The notes beneath the pieces were generated by a model that was not told where the DNA came from, made no database searches, and worked only from the letters and a program-made list of their open reading frames with translations. A stretch of DNA of 64,000 nt from Monarcha castaneiventris obscurior (taxonomy: Eukaryota > Chordata > Aves > Passeriformes > Monarchidae), in contig JAMPIT010000566.1 in the NCBI GenBank assembly GCA_026261815.1, positions 27,181,001 to 27,245,000 of the forward strand, given 5' to 3'. The translations under genes were made by a program, and so were the position numbers. Shown here piece by piece: positions 32,759 through 44,265 of this stretch. Position 1 is the first letter of the stretch, and every line of letters begins with the position of its first letter.

Positions 32759-34035
32759 ATCCAGTACTGTAAATGTATTAAAATATACATTTTTTCCCCA
32801 AGGAAGCATCCAATTGCCAAAATTGTATCATCTCCTTAGCTGTCTTATTTTTCTGCTTAATCAAGAGCTTCACTTTCATAAGGACAGGATTTATGACTAA
32901 TGTGCGCAAGAAGGTTATGAAAAACAAGGGTTCAAGGCAGGGAGTAATGGAAACTGGCTAAAAATCTTTGATATATTTCATTTCCTTTGTGTTCTGGCCA
33001 CTGTGTTATTAAAAAAAGTTAGCTGCCAGATATTCAATAAACACTTATCTGATGTTAATGAAGAACATTTGCATTTTTTATATATTCTCTGTGCTTTCAG
33101 GGAATAGACAGACTACATCTAGTCAAGTGAATTGTGTTACCTTCTTGAGGTGCATAAATTTCTTCTACAGCTAACAGATTAATGAGAACTCCTAATTCAA
33201 ACCTTGTTGGCTCACTACACATGCCCAGCTTTTTATGGTTTACCAATTTTGTACTCACTTAAGTGGCTATATGCAAAAAAAAATTAATTTTCCCAAGTTC
33301 ATGTCTGTTTTGTCCACAACAGATGTGATAAGCAATTTCTTGCATTTATCTTGACCCACAAATCTTGTCATTCTTTTTATTTTTTCCTCTTTGTCCTTCC
33401 TTCCCATGAAGGAGGGGAAGTGAGTGAGTTTCTGGGTAGGAGTTTGTCTGGTAGCCAAAGCTCATCCATCACGGCATGAAACTCCATGGAAGCAAAGGAT
33501 ATTTTCCTTAGTAACTCAATTCCCCTGTCTAGAAAAGAGATAACTTTGGGGAGATACCCATATAAGCTTCACCAAAAGAGAGTGTTTGGATTTAATGTCA
33601 TTACTTTATGCGGGCTTTATAATTTCTGATTAAGTGGCATAGTTTTTTATATTATTTTATTTATTTTCTGTTAGAGAACTGCATTTAAAGAAAAGGAGAA
33701 TAATCGTTTGAAGAATGTAGTGTTAACATATAAATCAACATACTGGTAGAGAGATTTGTACAAAAATTTTAAAAGCAATCTTTTAACAGTTATAATAAGG
33801 AGGTTTACAATGAATTTTACAAGAAAAAAAAAAACCAAAAAAACAAACCACAAAAGAAAACAAAAACCAACCAACCAAAAAATCGAGGGTGTAAATACAG
33901 AATTTTAAACAGAATTAGCTGTGATATTCGTGTAACTGGGAAAAAATCAATATGGAAATCTGTAGCACAACATGCTTTTCCAAGTCTCTCCATCTGTCTT
34001 AAAATTTGATTTCTATAGGTGTAGGAGGCCCTTAC

Positions 34036-34113
34036 TATGGTTCCTGTTGGTACTTCCAAATTCCTCTGCTCTTGAATTTGATTTTCACAAAATTTGACAA
34101 GCATGCAAAGTTA
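34036..34113 (-). CDS. Candidate upstream exon, gene not assigned (78 nt)
   Basis: It has a very strong acceptor (CTCTCACTCTCTTTGTAATG plus CAG) and donor CATA|GTAAGG. Only one frame is open; it reads NFACLSNFVKIKFKSRGI and on to YQQEP. Its phase does not join 29133-29161 directly, so a missing exon or a different gene is possible. Confidence 0.3.
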
Positions 34114-34371
34114 CTGCATTACAAAGAGAGTGAGAGGAAGGACCCTGTAGAATTGGAGCCCCATGAAATAAGGTTGTTCTATAGTCTATTAATAGTGTTA
34201 GCAAAAAAAGGTGAAAACCAAGAAACTCAATTTCACTCATCTCGTGGATTCACTGAAAGCTCTGTGATTGATCAGAAGGATTCATATAACTCTGATGTGA
34301 ATGGAAAGGGAAACACTACAGGTCATATCCTATGGATCAAAAGCTTGTCTGGAGCAAACTTTCACACCATT

Positions 34372-34978
34372 TGTCTTGGTTTGAGACAAGTTTAGCGCTG
34401 GAAGGAATGTCTCCTCCTCAGAAGACAGGCTTCAGCACTCCTTTCCCCACCAATACAAAAGGAATTTCCTGGATGAAAGTGAAAAAAACTATTTATTTAA
34501 CAAGCAGTTAACAAATGAGTAATGTTAGATAATAAACCTCCCTGATGCTGAGAAAGCTGGTGGATTCAGAGTTCTTTTCTGTAGCTGGCTCAGCCCCTCC
34601 TGAGGTCTGAGGCTGGGATGCAGCATCCCCACAGCCTCCCTGCCTGTTCACAGGGCCCAGTGATATGGTTCTTGGATCACAGCTAGACCAAACAGTTCCA
34701 GAAGAAGAGGAAGAAGTTCTAGAGGATTTTGGTGTGCCAATATGGGAAAATTTCTTGCCTCGGCTAACAGGCTGGCTAAAAGCAGGAAGGTGCTCCCTGG
34801 GCTCTGCAGCGGTGAGAATGCAGGGGACTGTGTGTGAGCTCTTGAACACAAACCCCACTGAAGAATTTGCCTGGCTTCTGTCCCCCTCTCCTGGACCCAG
34901 CTAAGCTATGGGACCCATTTCTGGGCATAAAGCAGATCATAGGGAAATGCCTTATTATCATAATATCACCCCAAGACG
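34372..34978 (-). mobile_element. Solo ERVL-like LTR with 5-bp target-site duplication
   Basis: It starts TGTCTTGGTTTGAGACAAG. An exact 5-bp repeat, CCATT, flanks it (34367-34371 and 34979-34983). On the minus strand a poly(A) signal AATAAA lies within gttaaataaatag (about 34488-34500). The far end reads AAGACG where CA is expected, which looks like one point change. Confidence 0.85.
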
Positions 34979-35649
34979 CCATTTGAAAGAGATGCTTAGC
35001 CCTGGTGTTAGCCAGGGGACATTGGGAGTGTGTGACTGGAAAAAAGAGAACTGTGCAGCCCCATATTCTTCAGAAATGCAAATGGAAAAGGTCAGAACAG
35101 ACAAATACCAAGCCTGCAAGGTCACTGGACCTTGGCCTTGAATCAGGGAATGACATTAGAAAAAGGAAAGGTTTAAATGCACAAACTGTTCACACAGGAC
35201 TGTCTTATAGTAAGCAAGATATTTCAGATAGGTTCACTACAAAGTTTAAGGTAACCAATGGAAATGGATCATCAGGCAATCTGGGTATAACCAGTGGAAC
35301 AACTGAAGGATGTGGCAGTCCAAGACATTGGTTTAGATCAAATTGCTATTTACAGCTCCATTAATCAAAGATTTGTCTGAAATTTTAGGTGTTAAAATAG
35401 GTCCCATATCATTGTTCAAGCACAGAGCTCCAGTTAAGCAGGGAGATTTGAAGAAATATTACATTAAGCTTAGAGCAAGATGGTCAGCAACCCAGGAAAA
35501 GACTGAGATAAAGAATTCCTAGTCATCCTTGTATCTTTATGTCTTTTCTTGCAACAGGTACATTTTGTTCTTATATGGCAAAAACTGGCTTATATACAAG
35601 ACTCTTAGCAAAGGGGGAGTGGTAGAAAAGCAGCAGATGAATAGCAGAG

Positions 35650-36530
35650 TATCTTAGTTTAAAACAATTATGCAGGGTGGAGACTCTAAAATGAGTTACC
35701 TCCTTTTTTAGTTTTAACCATTCCCCTTTCACCAATAAGGACAGACAGAGGTGAGAAGATATAAGTGAAAAAAATAACAGTTTACTAAAAAGAAAACAAC
35801 AACAACAAGGATAACAGCAAAACCTACCAGATACGAAGGTGCTGAGACACATGGTTCCCTGGGAACAAAGGAAACAAAAAGATGCCAAAAGATGGCAGGG
35901 AAGTCCCCTCCCTACTCCCAAGATGGTGGCCAACATAGCAGCCTATGTGGCCCAGAGGACAAACACAAGATGGCAGAGACGCCCCGTACTCTGGACCATG
36001 TGGCTGAGAGAGAGAACAAAGAAAAACAGCATGGCAGCTGAGCCTCTGAGGTTCCACAACTCCTTCCTCCCTCAGACAACAACCAATGTGGAACAGGGAC
36101 AAAACAAAAACATGGAAGAATTATATTTTGTCCAAAATGAGTCAATGCTGCCAGGACTCTGGAAGAAACTTCCTGGATGTTGTAGCACTGACCCTCCTCA
36201 GCAGCTGGAACTTGCAGAGAGAGAGTCCAAGTTCCCAGCATGGTGCAAAGGCTGTGTACAGCAGCTGGAACTGGTGAAGTGGGTTTCTCCTCAGCCCCCC
36301 AACAAATGGCAGGTGGCAGCAGCAGTGAAGGAATTGCAAAATTCTCCAAAGCCTGGGGAGAACAGAAGAGCTTCTGCCTTGTGCCACCTCAGCTTCTCAA
36401 GTTGTGACTTGGAGACCTGCCCAAAGCAACCCCCTCGGGAGCCCAGAGAGAACAAAAGAGCTTGCCACATGTGCCTTCCCTATTTTTAAAGAGACACCAC
36501 ACCTCCTCCTTCATGTGAACCAGGGTAACA
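35650..36530 (-). mobile_element. LTR-type element, ends approximate
   Basis: It opens TATCTTAGTTTAAAAC (probably a changed TG start) and has a block like acagtttactaaaaag shared in style with the other minus-strand LTRs. It ends near aaccagggtaaca. The sequence is GC-richer and has long but meaningless open frames. I found no duplication at the ends. Confidence 0.55.
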
Positions 36531-37004
36531 CTCCAGTTCTGCTTCCAGCCCTAAGTCTTTAAGGGACAGAAAACAGGCTGGATGATGTAGAAAAAATACG
36601 GAATACATATTTTTGGGTCACCCAGGCCACCTAGGACACAGACATAAATAGAAATGTCTATCTAGCTAAACCCCTAACTAGATTTAAACAAACAAATAAA
36701 CAAAAAGAAAAAAAGACACGCAAAGGAGATCTGGAAGATAGGTAAGCCATAGCATATAGGAATTCAAGGTATATACAAGCATTGCAGTGAAATCTTCCTT
36801 GGGCTTCCTAGGAGATGGCAAGGCACCATTGCATCTCTGGATAAAAGCCAGCTCTATAGTGTGTCAGACAGAATTAGAAAAACCAAGAACCAACCAGCCT
36901 TGAAAGACAGCGTTTCATATAAAGATCTGGAAAAGTGCATAGGGATTTTGACAGGGCTTTACAGGGTCTCACAATGAATCCTTATAAGCAGCAGTGCATT
37001 TACT

Positions 37005-37385
37005 GCTTCAGCTAGAGGGTTTGGAGCACATGGCATATCAGGAAATCGGTGAGAACTGGGTTTAGTCAGCCTGAAGAAGCATGAGCTAAGGGGACATCGA
37101 CTTGTTTCCTTTTACTACATAATGAATGCTCATAGAAAACACAGATAAAAATTTTTTCAGAGGTTCACAGCAAAAGACTTGGAGGCAAAAAAAGATGCAG
37201 TAAGGGAAATTCTATTTGAAAATAAAGAAATTAATCTTCATGATGATGCCAGCCAAATACTGGAATGGGCTGTCCAGATGGGATATGGAATCTTCACCCT
37301 TGGAGGTACTGAAAACTCAGCAGTATAAGGTACTGAACAACCTCATCTGTCTCTATAGCTGGAACAAAATTTGAAGCTGTCACTG
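37005..37385 (+). mobile_element. CR1 3' UTR fragment, diverged
   Basis: Plus-strand CR1 words in order: ggtttggagcacatggcat, agtcagcctgaagaagcatg, aaggggacatcgacttgttt, tactggaatgggctgtccag, then cttggaggtactgaaaa. Confidence 0.7.
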
Positions 37386-37564
37386 CCTTGGCTTCCAAAG
37401 GTCCCCCCCAAATTTAATCTGTCTGTGTTTCTCAGAAACACAAGGGTAAAAAGGTGAAGATGCAAAGAAAGTATAGTCAGGAATTATTTATGTTGAAATA
37501 AGTAAGAAATAAACAAACTCAATGTAGAAATTCCTAGCTGTAAAAAAACCTAACTAATTCTTAA

Positions 37565-37708
37565 CCCTGAGATGAGCTCAGTTGGTTAGAGCACAGTGCT
37601 AATAACACCAAGGTCAGGGTTCAATCCCCATATGGGCCATTCATTTAAGAGCTGGAGTTGATGATCCTTGTGGGTCTCTTCCAGCTGGGAATATTCTGTC
37701 ATTCCATG
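37565..37708 (+). mobile_element. tRNA-Ile(AAT)-derived SINE with CR1-like tail
   Basis: The head matches tRNA-Ile: gagctcagttggttagagca (box A), an anticodon arm with AAT inside gtgctaataacacc, and ggttcaatcccc (box B), ending gggcca. The tail (gatgatccttgtgggtctct, ttccagctgggaatattctg) resembles a CR1 3' end, which lets such SINEs use CR1 machinery. It looks like the songbird SINE described from zebra finch. It is not a functional tRNA gene, because the acceptor stem is degraded. Confidence 0.85.
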
Positions 37709-38394
37709 TCTACACATCTCAGAGTACCTTTTAAAGGAGTTGTTTAACCCACTTACAGGATAGATTTTTATGTCAAGATAGACCTTTAAATTTTATTTTA
37801 GTGGAGCTCAAGTAACATCAGTATTCTTTATCTACAATTCCTAATCTTTAAGGCAAGATTCCTGAGGACTAAAGAGTACTTTGGAAGTATTAATGACTAC
37901 ATCTGTAAGACAGCTCTGTAAAGAAGGTGGTGTTAACCTTTGCAAGCCAAAGCTTCCCCTCCTTCCATATGCATCTCCATAGCCCACCACTTGTAATACT
38001 GCAGCATGCCTTTCACTTCTATTTTGTAAACCCACACCCTCCCTCTCTTTGTCTCCTGTTGCAGTGCTGCATGCCTGTATCAAAAGTGCTCATGCCTTCA
38101 TATCCCTGTACTCGCATAAAGCTTAGTGGATAACAGTAGCAATTGCTAATAATTTAAACAGCCAATAAGATTAAATAGTCAATAAGAATTCTTCACATAA
38201 AATTTACACACAAAGCTTAGTATCCTGTGAGAATATGCAATCTCTGCACCATCTCAAAGCATTTTTTAATCAATGCCATCAGCGAAGAGGATCCCCAGAA
38301 AAAACCCGCACTTATATGAGGATCATAGTACATGTGTTTCCAGGAGGACATTGCAGAACATTTTCCTTTCTATCTCTTTTGTTTGAGTTGTTGG

Positions 38395-38545
38395 AGGTTT
38401 TGCCATTGGCTTGGTTTAGTTTTGGATTTTGGGGATTTTTTTGGGCTGGTTGGTTTGGGGTTGTTTTGTTTTGTAAGTTTTTGGTGGGGTTTTTTTGGTT
38501 GGTTGGTTTTTTATTTGTTTTTTTTATCTTTGTGTTTTGTTTTGC
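38395..38545 (+). repeat. G/T-rich low-complexity tract
   Basis: The plus strand is almost only G and T for about 120 nt, with several GGG/GGGG runs and repeated GGTT. Confidence 0.8.
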
Positions 38546-38549
38546 TTTG

Positions 38550-40218
38550 GCATTCTGGGAGGGGGAGGCAGGGGACTGGACAGGGAGGCCATCCCCAAAA
38601 CTAACCTAGGCTGTTTGGTTCAATGCCTGCCATCAGCTATAGATATTTTTGGTCCTCTCCATATCTCCTTTTCTGTAACAGTAAGAAATAAATCCATGTT
38701 GCAGTAGCAAATACGGGAGGAGCTTGTCAACTGTCTTTAACATTTTATAATTATTATATGAGAAAGAGACTATTAAGATTAGCTCAAACAGATGAATTTA
38801 ATGTCCTTAACACATATGTTAGTCTATCTTGAGTAATGATAAACTTTCTAGAAGCTTGTCCCATACCCTGATTTTCCTTAGAGCTGTGCATTTATTATTT
38901 AACATGAAATAAAAAAACCCTTTTTTTTTGTAGTCTTTCGCCTGACCTCTTTCTGAAATAAATTTCAGTAACAAATGGCAAAATTTTTAATTCAAAAGTT
39001 TTATGCTCTTAATGAGTTCTTCAGAGTTTAAGAGTGAAAATCTTCATTGCCACCTTTATGGCTAAAAAAGAGATTCACCCAGTCAGCATTGGGATAATAA
39101 TACATACCAGATTGAGTATTGAGAACATAAGACACCCCACAAAAATATGTGCTAAAATATTATTCTCTTCTTGTATGGAAATCAATAACAATTAGAACTG
39201 AAAGGATATGTTTGGGGCTTTTTTAAATTAATGATCAAAGGGACTTATTTTTATAGATGGCCTATAAAGCTGCAATGGAAAATAACACCACAGTTTCAGG
39301 AAATGTAGTGTAGAGACTAATTATTCTTATTTACCAGCCATCCATTTATGTCTCATCTTGCATAATGTTTTATAGATTGAATATTTGCCTTGTGTTTTTT
39401 ATAAGAGGTACTGCTTTCCACTTCGCTTTCCGTAAATTGGACTATTCTCTTTTGACATCTTCAAAGTTTATTGCTATTGAATCCTTACACTAATAACCTG
39501 GAGAGTTTTTGTCTGCTTGGGGTTTTTTTAGACTGTAAGGTACATTAGGAATATCTCATACTCAAAACTGAAGCGTTTCTGATTCTCTTTGTAGAGAGGA
39601 GGATACTTGGAACACCTGTTACTGGGATGGATTGCTTAGCCATGGACTGTTTTCACACTCCTGAAGTAAACATATTTCCACCAGAAAGATTTTTACAGAT
39701 TTTGATGTAGAAAAAATATTCCCCTGGACTCTTAAAAGCAGCATTTCTGGGGCCCTTGCAGGCCCTTCCTATTACACAGTTTATTACATAGCTTGGTAGC
39801 TTAGAGAAACTGTGGCACCCAATACCTTCAGGCATTCTACCTACCTGCAAGAGCTTTAAGAAAGCTCAGGAATCCTGCACCAGTCTGGAAACATCACAGC
39901 TCCTGGCAGCTGGCCTGATAATTGAGAGAAAAAGTTGCATGGTTTCCACAGAACTGCTCTTTCCCATGAGCTTATTTCAAAAACATACACATATGTTGAT
40001 CATCCTATACATACATATATTTATTTATACATTATATTAACTTATATTTTATAAGGATGATTATTTCATGTCCACCTATGTTATTTGTTTCTGTCAAATG
40101 ACATCTCTTGCATATAGACAAATCTAACACAGTAGAAAAGCAGATTTTTAAATTTACGCACACACTCAAATCGGAGAGACCCCACACTGATGAGATTAAC
40201 TCTTAAAGCATGTCTGTT
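38550..40218. other. AT-rich stretch without a recognised gene
   Basis: No repeat I can name. A minus-strand open segment (39653-39843) follows a good acceptor, but I found no convincing donor; see findings. Confidence 0.3.
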
Positions 40219-40726
40219 TGTGCTAGTTTGAAAACAAACCAGTGGGAGGCACTAAGTCAGAATAACAATTTAATAGGGAAATCAAAAAAACAAAGGTAGT
40301 CAAACAGTGAGTTAAACCAACAGAGTCAGAATACAACCTAATACCCTCTTAGTCAGGGTGGCAATAGCAGTCCAATACGACAGTGGCTGCAGTCCTCCTG
40401 AAGGGATGGCTTCTGTCAAAGCAGTGGTCCACTAGAAGGGTCTGCTCTTCCTCAGAAGGTCTGGTGGTGGCTATGCAGCTCCTGTCCTCTGGGAATCCAG
40501 TGGAAAGGCTCCCCGTGGTGTTCAGAAACCCAGATTTATCTAGGCCGGAATGCTTGGTTCCTCCCTCTGGGCGGAGCCTCTCACAGTGGGATGATGAGCC
40601 ATGAGGCCAGGTGTTGGTGGGCCATTAACAGAACAATAGTCTGGAGGGAGGAGGCAAGGAAACACTGCCCCACCTGGTTTCAACAGCTCATGAGGATGGT
40701 AATGGAATACACTGCAACCCAGGGCA
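40219..40726 (-). mobile_element. Solo LTR with exact 5-bp target-site duplication
   Basis: It begins TGTGCTAGTTTGAAAAC and ends CCCAGGGCA. CTGTT flanks it on both sides (40214-40218 and 40727-40731). The minus strand carries ATTAAA in the block complementary to aataacaatttaataggg. A 508-bp element, in the style of bird ERVL LTRs. Confidence 0.88.
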
Positions 40727-40731
40727 CTGTT

Positions 40732-41754
40732 CTTGAAAAGTGCTGTGGGTTTTCTACCCCTATATGTAACGATTTTCAAGAACTGCTGTATGACTTTTAC
40801 AGGTTATAGTTCAGTGGTCTTATCTCTGCCAAAAATGCCATTAAAGCCTCAGGCAATTGTATCTGCTCTTAACTTTATCTTTTCTAGCATTGGCATAACT
40901 CAGCTCAACCTCTCTTCCATTCTGTGCTGCCAAATCAGAGCTCCGTGTCCCCTTTCCCTTCATTTGTCCGTACTGATGCTAGTGCATTAGAGTGCTCTCC
41001 AGATGAGCCTGGACTCTCTTCAAGCTCTGTGATTCATTAAATTCTAAGATGTCAGCATGAGCCACACCGAACATGAGGCACATCTGCTGAATAATCACAT
41101 TTTAAGCTCAACTATGTGAACTTGCTTTGGGCTATTGCAAAGCATGGCACTTGATTATGATTAATGGGAATAGAAAGGGTTGTCTAGATGATACTATTGT
41201 AGTTGAGATACACAAGTACACTCATGGACTTTTTAGTGTAGTCAGTCAATAGGGAACAGAGAAAAGAATGCTGGATACAGAATGGTTATTTCAGCCTGGA
41301 AATTCAACCCACATCATTTTGCTTTAATGTCTCTCATTTCTGCATTCCAGAAAATCTGCTTCCAAATTGGTTTTATCAACACAGGTCAAAATGTCAGACC
41401 GTATGAAACAAAACACTATGTAGTCAAGGCTCTTTAGCACGAAATAAGCCAAGTTAACCAACAACAGCTTATATCAGTCCTATTGGCTTCTCATACTCTA
41501 GTGGCTGAGTCCACTGTTTAAAATGACTGTTTAAGTGAGTTTTCCCCCAAAAGTACAATTCTAAAGTGTATAATCCATGCATTCAGGGCACTTTAGAAGC
41601 TGGTGCTCTGGCTGTTAAATCAGTTATCACACAGATGTTGAAATAATAGGGTGAACATTTGAAAAGAAACAGTACTGCTAGAAGCTGAAAAAATCAATAG
41701 AAAGGTTACAAAATGCAATGTTGTGGGGTTTTTTTTCCAAATCTGAATGTCTCA

Positions 41755-41785
<31 letters not shown>

Positions 41786-43837
41786 CAATGGGGTAATTTA
41801 AGCATTCAAATTATTTTACAATTTTATATGTAAACAAATGTAAATGAATTTGGCAACATTTTATTTTTAAATTATATTAGGGCATCTGCTGGACTCTGCA
41901 CACATTTCTAAGACATCATTTGTATTTTTGTTCTATTGAGAAGAGTCAAAAAATGTAATTTAGCCTGGAGCATGTGTTTAACTGTTCCAGTTCAGTGGGA
42001 AGTTTTAGGTTTGGAAACTAAATTAGATTTTGGGAAATATAAAGTCCAAATACTGAACATAACAGATGATCATCTTTCTGTGGTGCACAGCTATATGGTA
42101 AGAAAAGCTCTGAAAAGAATACTCTAAAAGTTTCTCTATATTTCAAACCAAAAAAGGCCAAGTGTGATTAGTATTACCAACTCTGTCTATATCAAACCAC
42201 AACCAAAAAAACTCTTGGATAATTTACTGGAGCTGTTGGTTAATCATGGAAACATAATGTATTGAAACTGTATTTATACTGTTTGCATAGGTAGGTTGTT
42301 TATTATTTATTCCTTGGTTGAATTTTGTCAGAGATCTCAAAATCATTTGGTAGAATAGTATTTTCTAGAGGGGCTTACTAGGAAACATCTCTATGGAAAT
42401 TGCACAGTTGATCTAAAATGCATTACCAACTTCCAACCTCTCTTCATCAGAAATTAAACCAACTTCTTTCACCTGCCTGTTCACATATTAAATATCCTGG
42501 AGAAGTTCTGCAGAGAGATAGAGGTTTTTTTATCACTGACTCATACAACTTCCTAAGACATTGGACCAGAAGCTTTCAGGTAATTTCTGAAAAAACTTTG
42601 AAAATAAAAATCAGCAAGTGAAGAATGAAAATTGTCTGCTTCCTACTACTCTTTCTAGAGGGTGTTGTATGGTCTCAGATGAGATACCTATGCGAAAAAA
42701 CATCAGATTGTATGGTACCCAAAGTTTAATATTGACTTACTGATGACTCACTGGAAATTGTGGTGAAATTTATATTCTGCAATCTAAATAAAAACATTTA
42801 AGTGCATAATTGAGGAAACATTAAAGGCTTGATATGGTGAAGGTTTTCAATCGTATAGTCAATCTGATGGAACAATGGAATGTTCTCATATGGCTGTCTC
42901 ATAAGCCCTGAATCTCTAGTTAAAATATCAGTCAAGAATTTAGTCAGTTCCCTCTTTGAGTTCTTCACCCAACCACTATAGGCCTGAGCAAAAACATCCT
43001 CTGCAATGCAGCTGTGTATCTGAAGGGGAAATAAAATTTTTTATAAAATATTAAAAGTTGTTAAATACTAAAATGCATTTGTTTCAGCAGAGAGGCTCAA
43101 ACTATCACAGAGAATGTAATTTTAAAATAATACAAGGATTCATAGATATAATTTGTTTGGTAAGGGTTAATTTGTTTATTTGTTTCCCCAGAAAGTATTC
43201 TCCTAAATTAAATACAGGGTTCTTGCAAGACCTAAGGAAAAGGACATCTATGTTCATGTGCAGAAGAATATATCTGCTGAAAACGCTTACGATGAATAAC
43301 AGTTATAAGATGAGGAAGAAATCTTTTCCACAGGAAAATTCCTTGGCATGCATACCTCCAGTCTAAAATATAGTAAGAAAATAAAAAGTAATGACTATAA
43401 TTCCAAACAAGCCTTGACTTGAAATAGTGGGGGTTTTAAGGTTGATTAAAATGTTCCATTGATGATGAATGAAACAATTTGTTCATTTTTTCTTTGTACT
43501 GATGATCCCTGAAACTTAATCCTACAGTTTCAGCCATTTCAGAATTATTAAGCCCAGAGAAGTGTAGTCATGCAGAAAGTGGAATTCTAGAAGTTAATAA
43601 CTTATAAGTGGTTTTAAGATTAAGAATTATATTTGCATAAATCAGTAATTATATGAGATAGTTAAATGTTATATAAAATTTTAAGGGATTACTCTTTCTT
43701 TGCTGTGGAATTGTCAAGTGTGTACATTAGTTATGAAATACAGCCTAAGCATTGAGAGTCTCACTAAAACTTCTGATTCTTGACTCCAAAAACTTCAGCA
43801 TCTTTCCTATTTTTAGAAAGAAGCAGGATAGTGTAGG
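40732..43837. other. AT-rich stretch without a recognised gene
   Basis: It contains an (A)n run of about 22 at 41762-41784. Two plus-strand segments with exon-like borders (42451-42579 and 43192-43376) are discussed under findings. Nothing else is identified. Confidence 0.3.
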
Positions 43838-44265
43838 TATGGCCTAATTTCATTGGTCTATCTTGTTTGAAAAATCATGGCAAATAGACAAAGTCCCCAG
43901 TGACTGGAGAAAGGCAGTGTCACACACGTTTTTGAAAAGGATAATAAGGAGGACCCTGGGTACTACTGACCAGTCAGCTTTACCTCCGTGTCCTCTGAGA
44001 ACATTTGTGTCCTCCGAGGAATAGATCCTTCTGTAAGATACACCAAAACATATGGAAGACAGGGAAGTGATCGGAGACAGCCAATGGCTTTACCAAGGGC
44101 AAATCATACCCAGCTAATTCAGTGGCCCTCTCTGAGCCTTAAATATTTGGAGTATTTTCCAGGTTTTGGATGCAAGTGCTTATCCTAGGTGGCTCCTACC
44201 TGTGTTTCAGGATGGATTTTCACACCATTGACTTGGATGACCTTTTTTCCAATTGGAAGATGACA
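43838..44265 (+). mobile_element. CR1 ORF2 reverse-transcriptase remnant
   Basis: Translation in shifting frames follows the CR1 RT start: LSILFEKSW, VPSDWRK-like, then KEDPGYY-PVSFTSV (CR1 KEDPGNYRPVSLTSV), EDREVIGDSQ and GFTKGKS, ending FHTIDLDDLFSNWK. Stops and frameshifts make it inactive. Confidence 0.8.

Noticed and set aside
35839..36489. 216-residue open frame on the plus strand
   Set aside because: Lies wholly within an LTR-type element and has no recognisable domain.
37565..37640. Functional tRNA-Ile gene
   Set aside because: The acceptor stem is degraded and a CR1-like tail follows, so it is a SINE head.
41762..41784. Poly(A) run as a retrocopy tail
   Set aside because: No gene-like or element-like sequence is recognisable immediately upstream.
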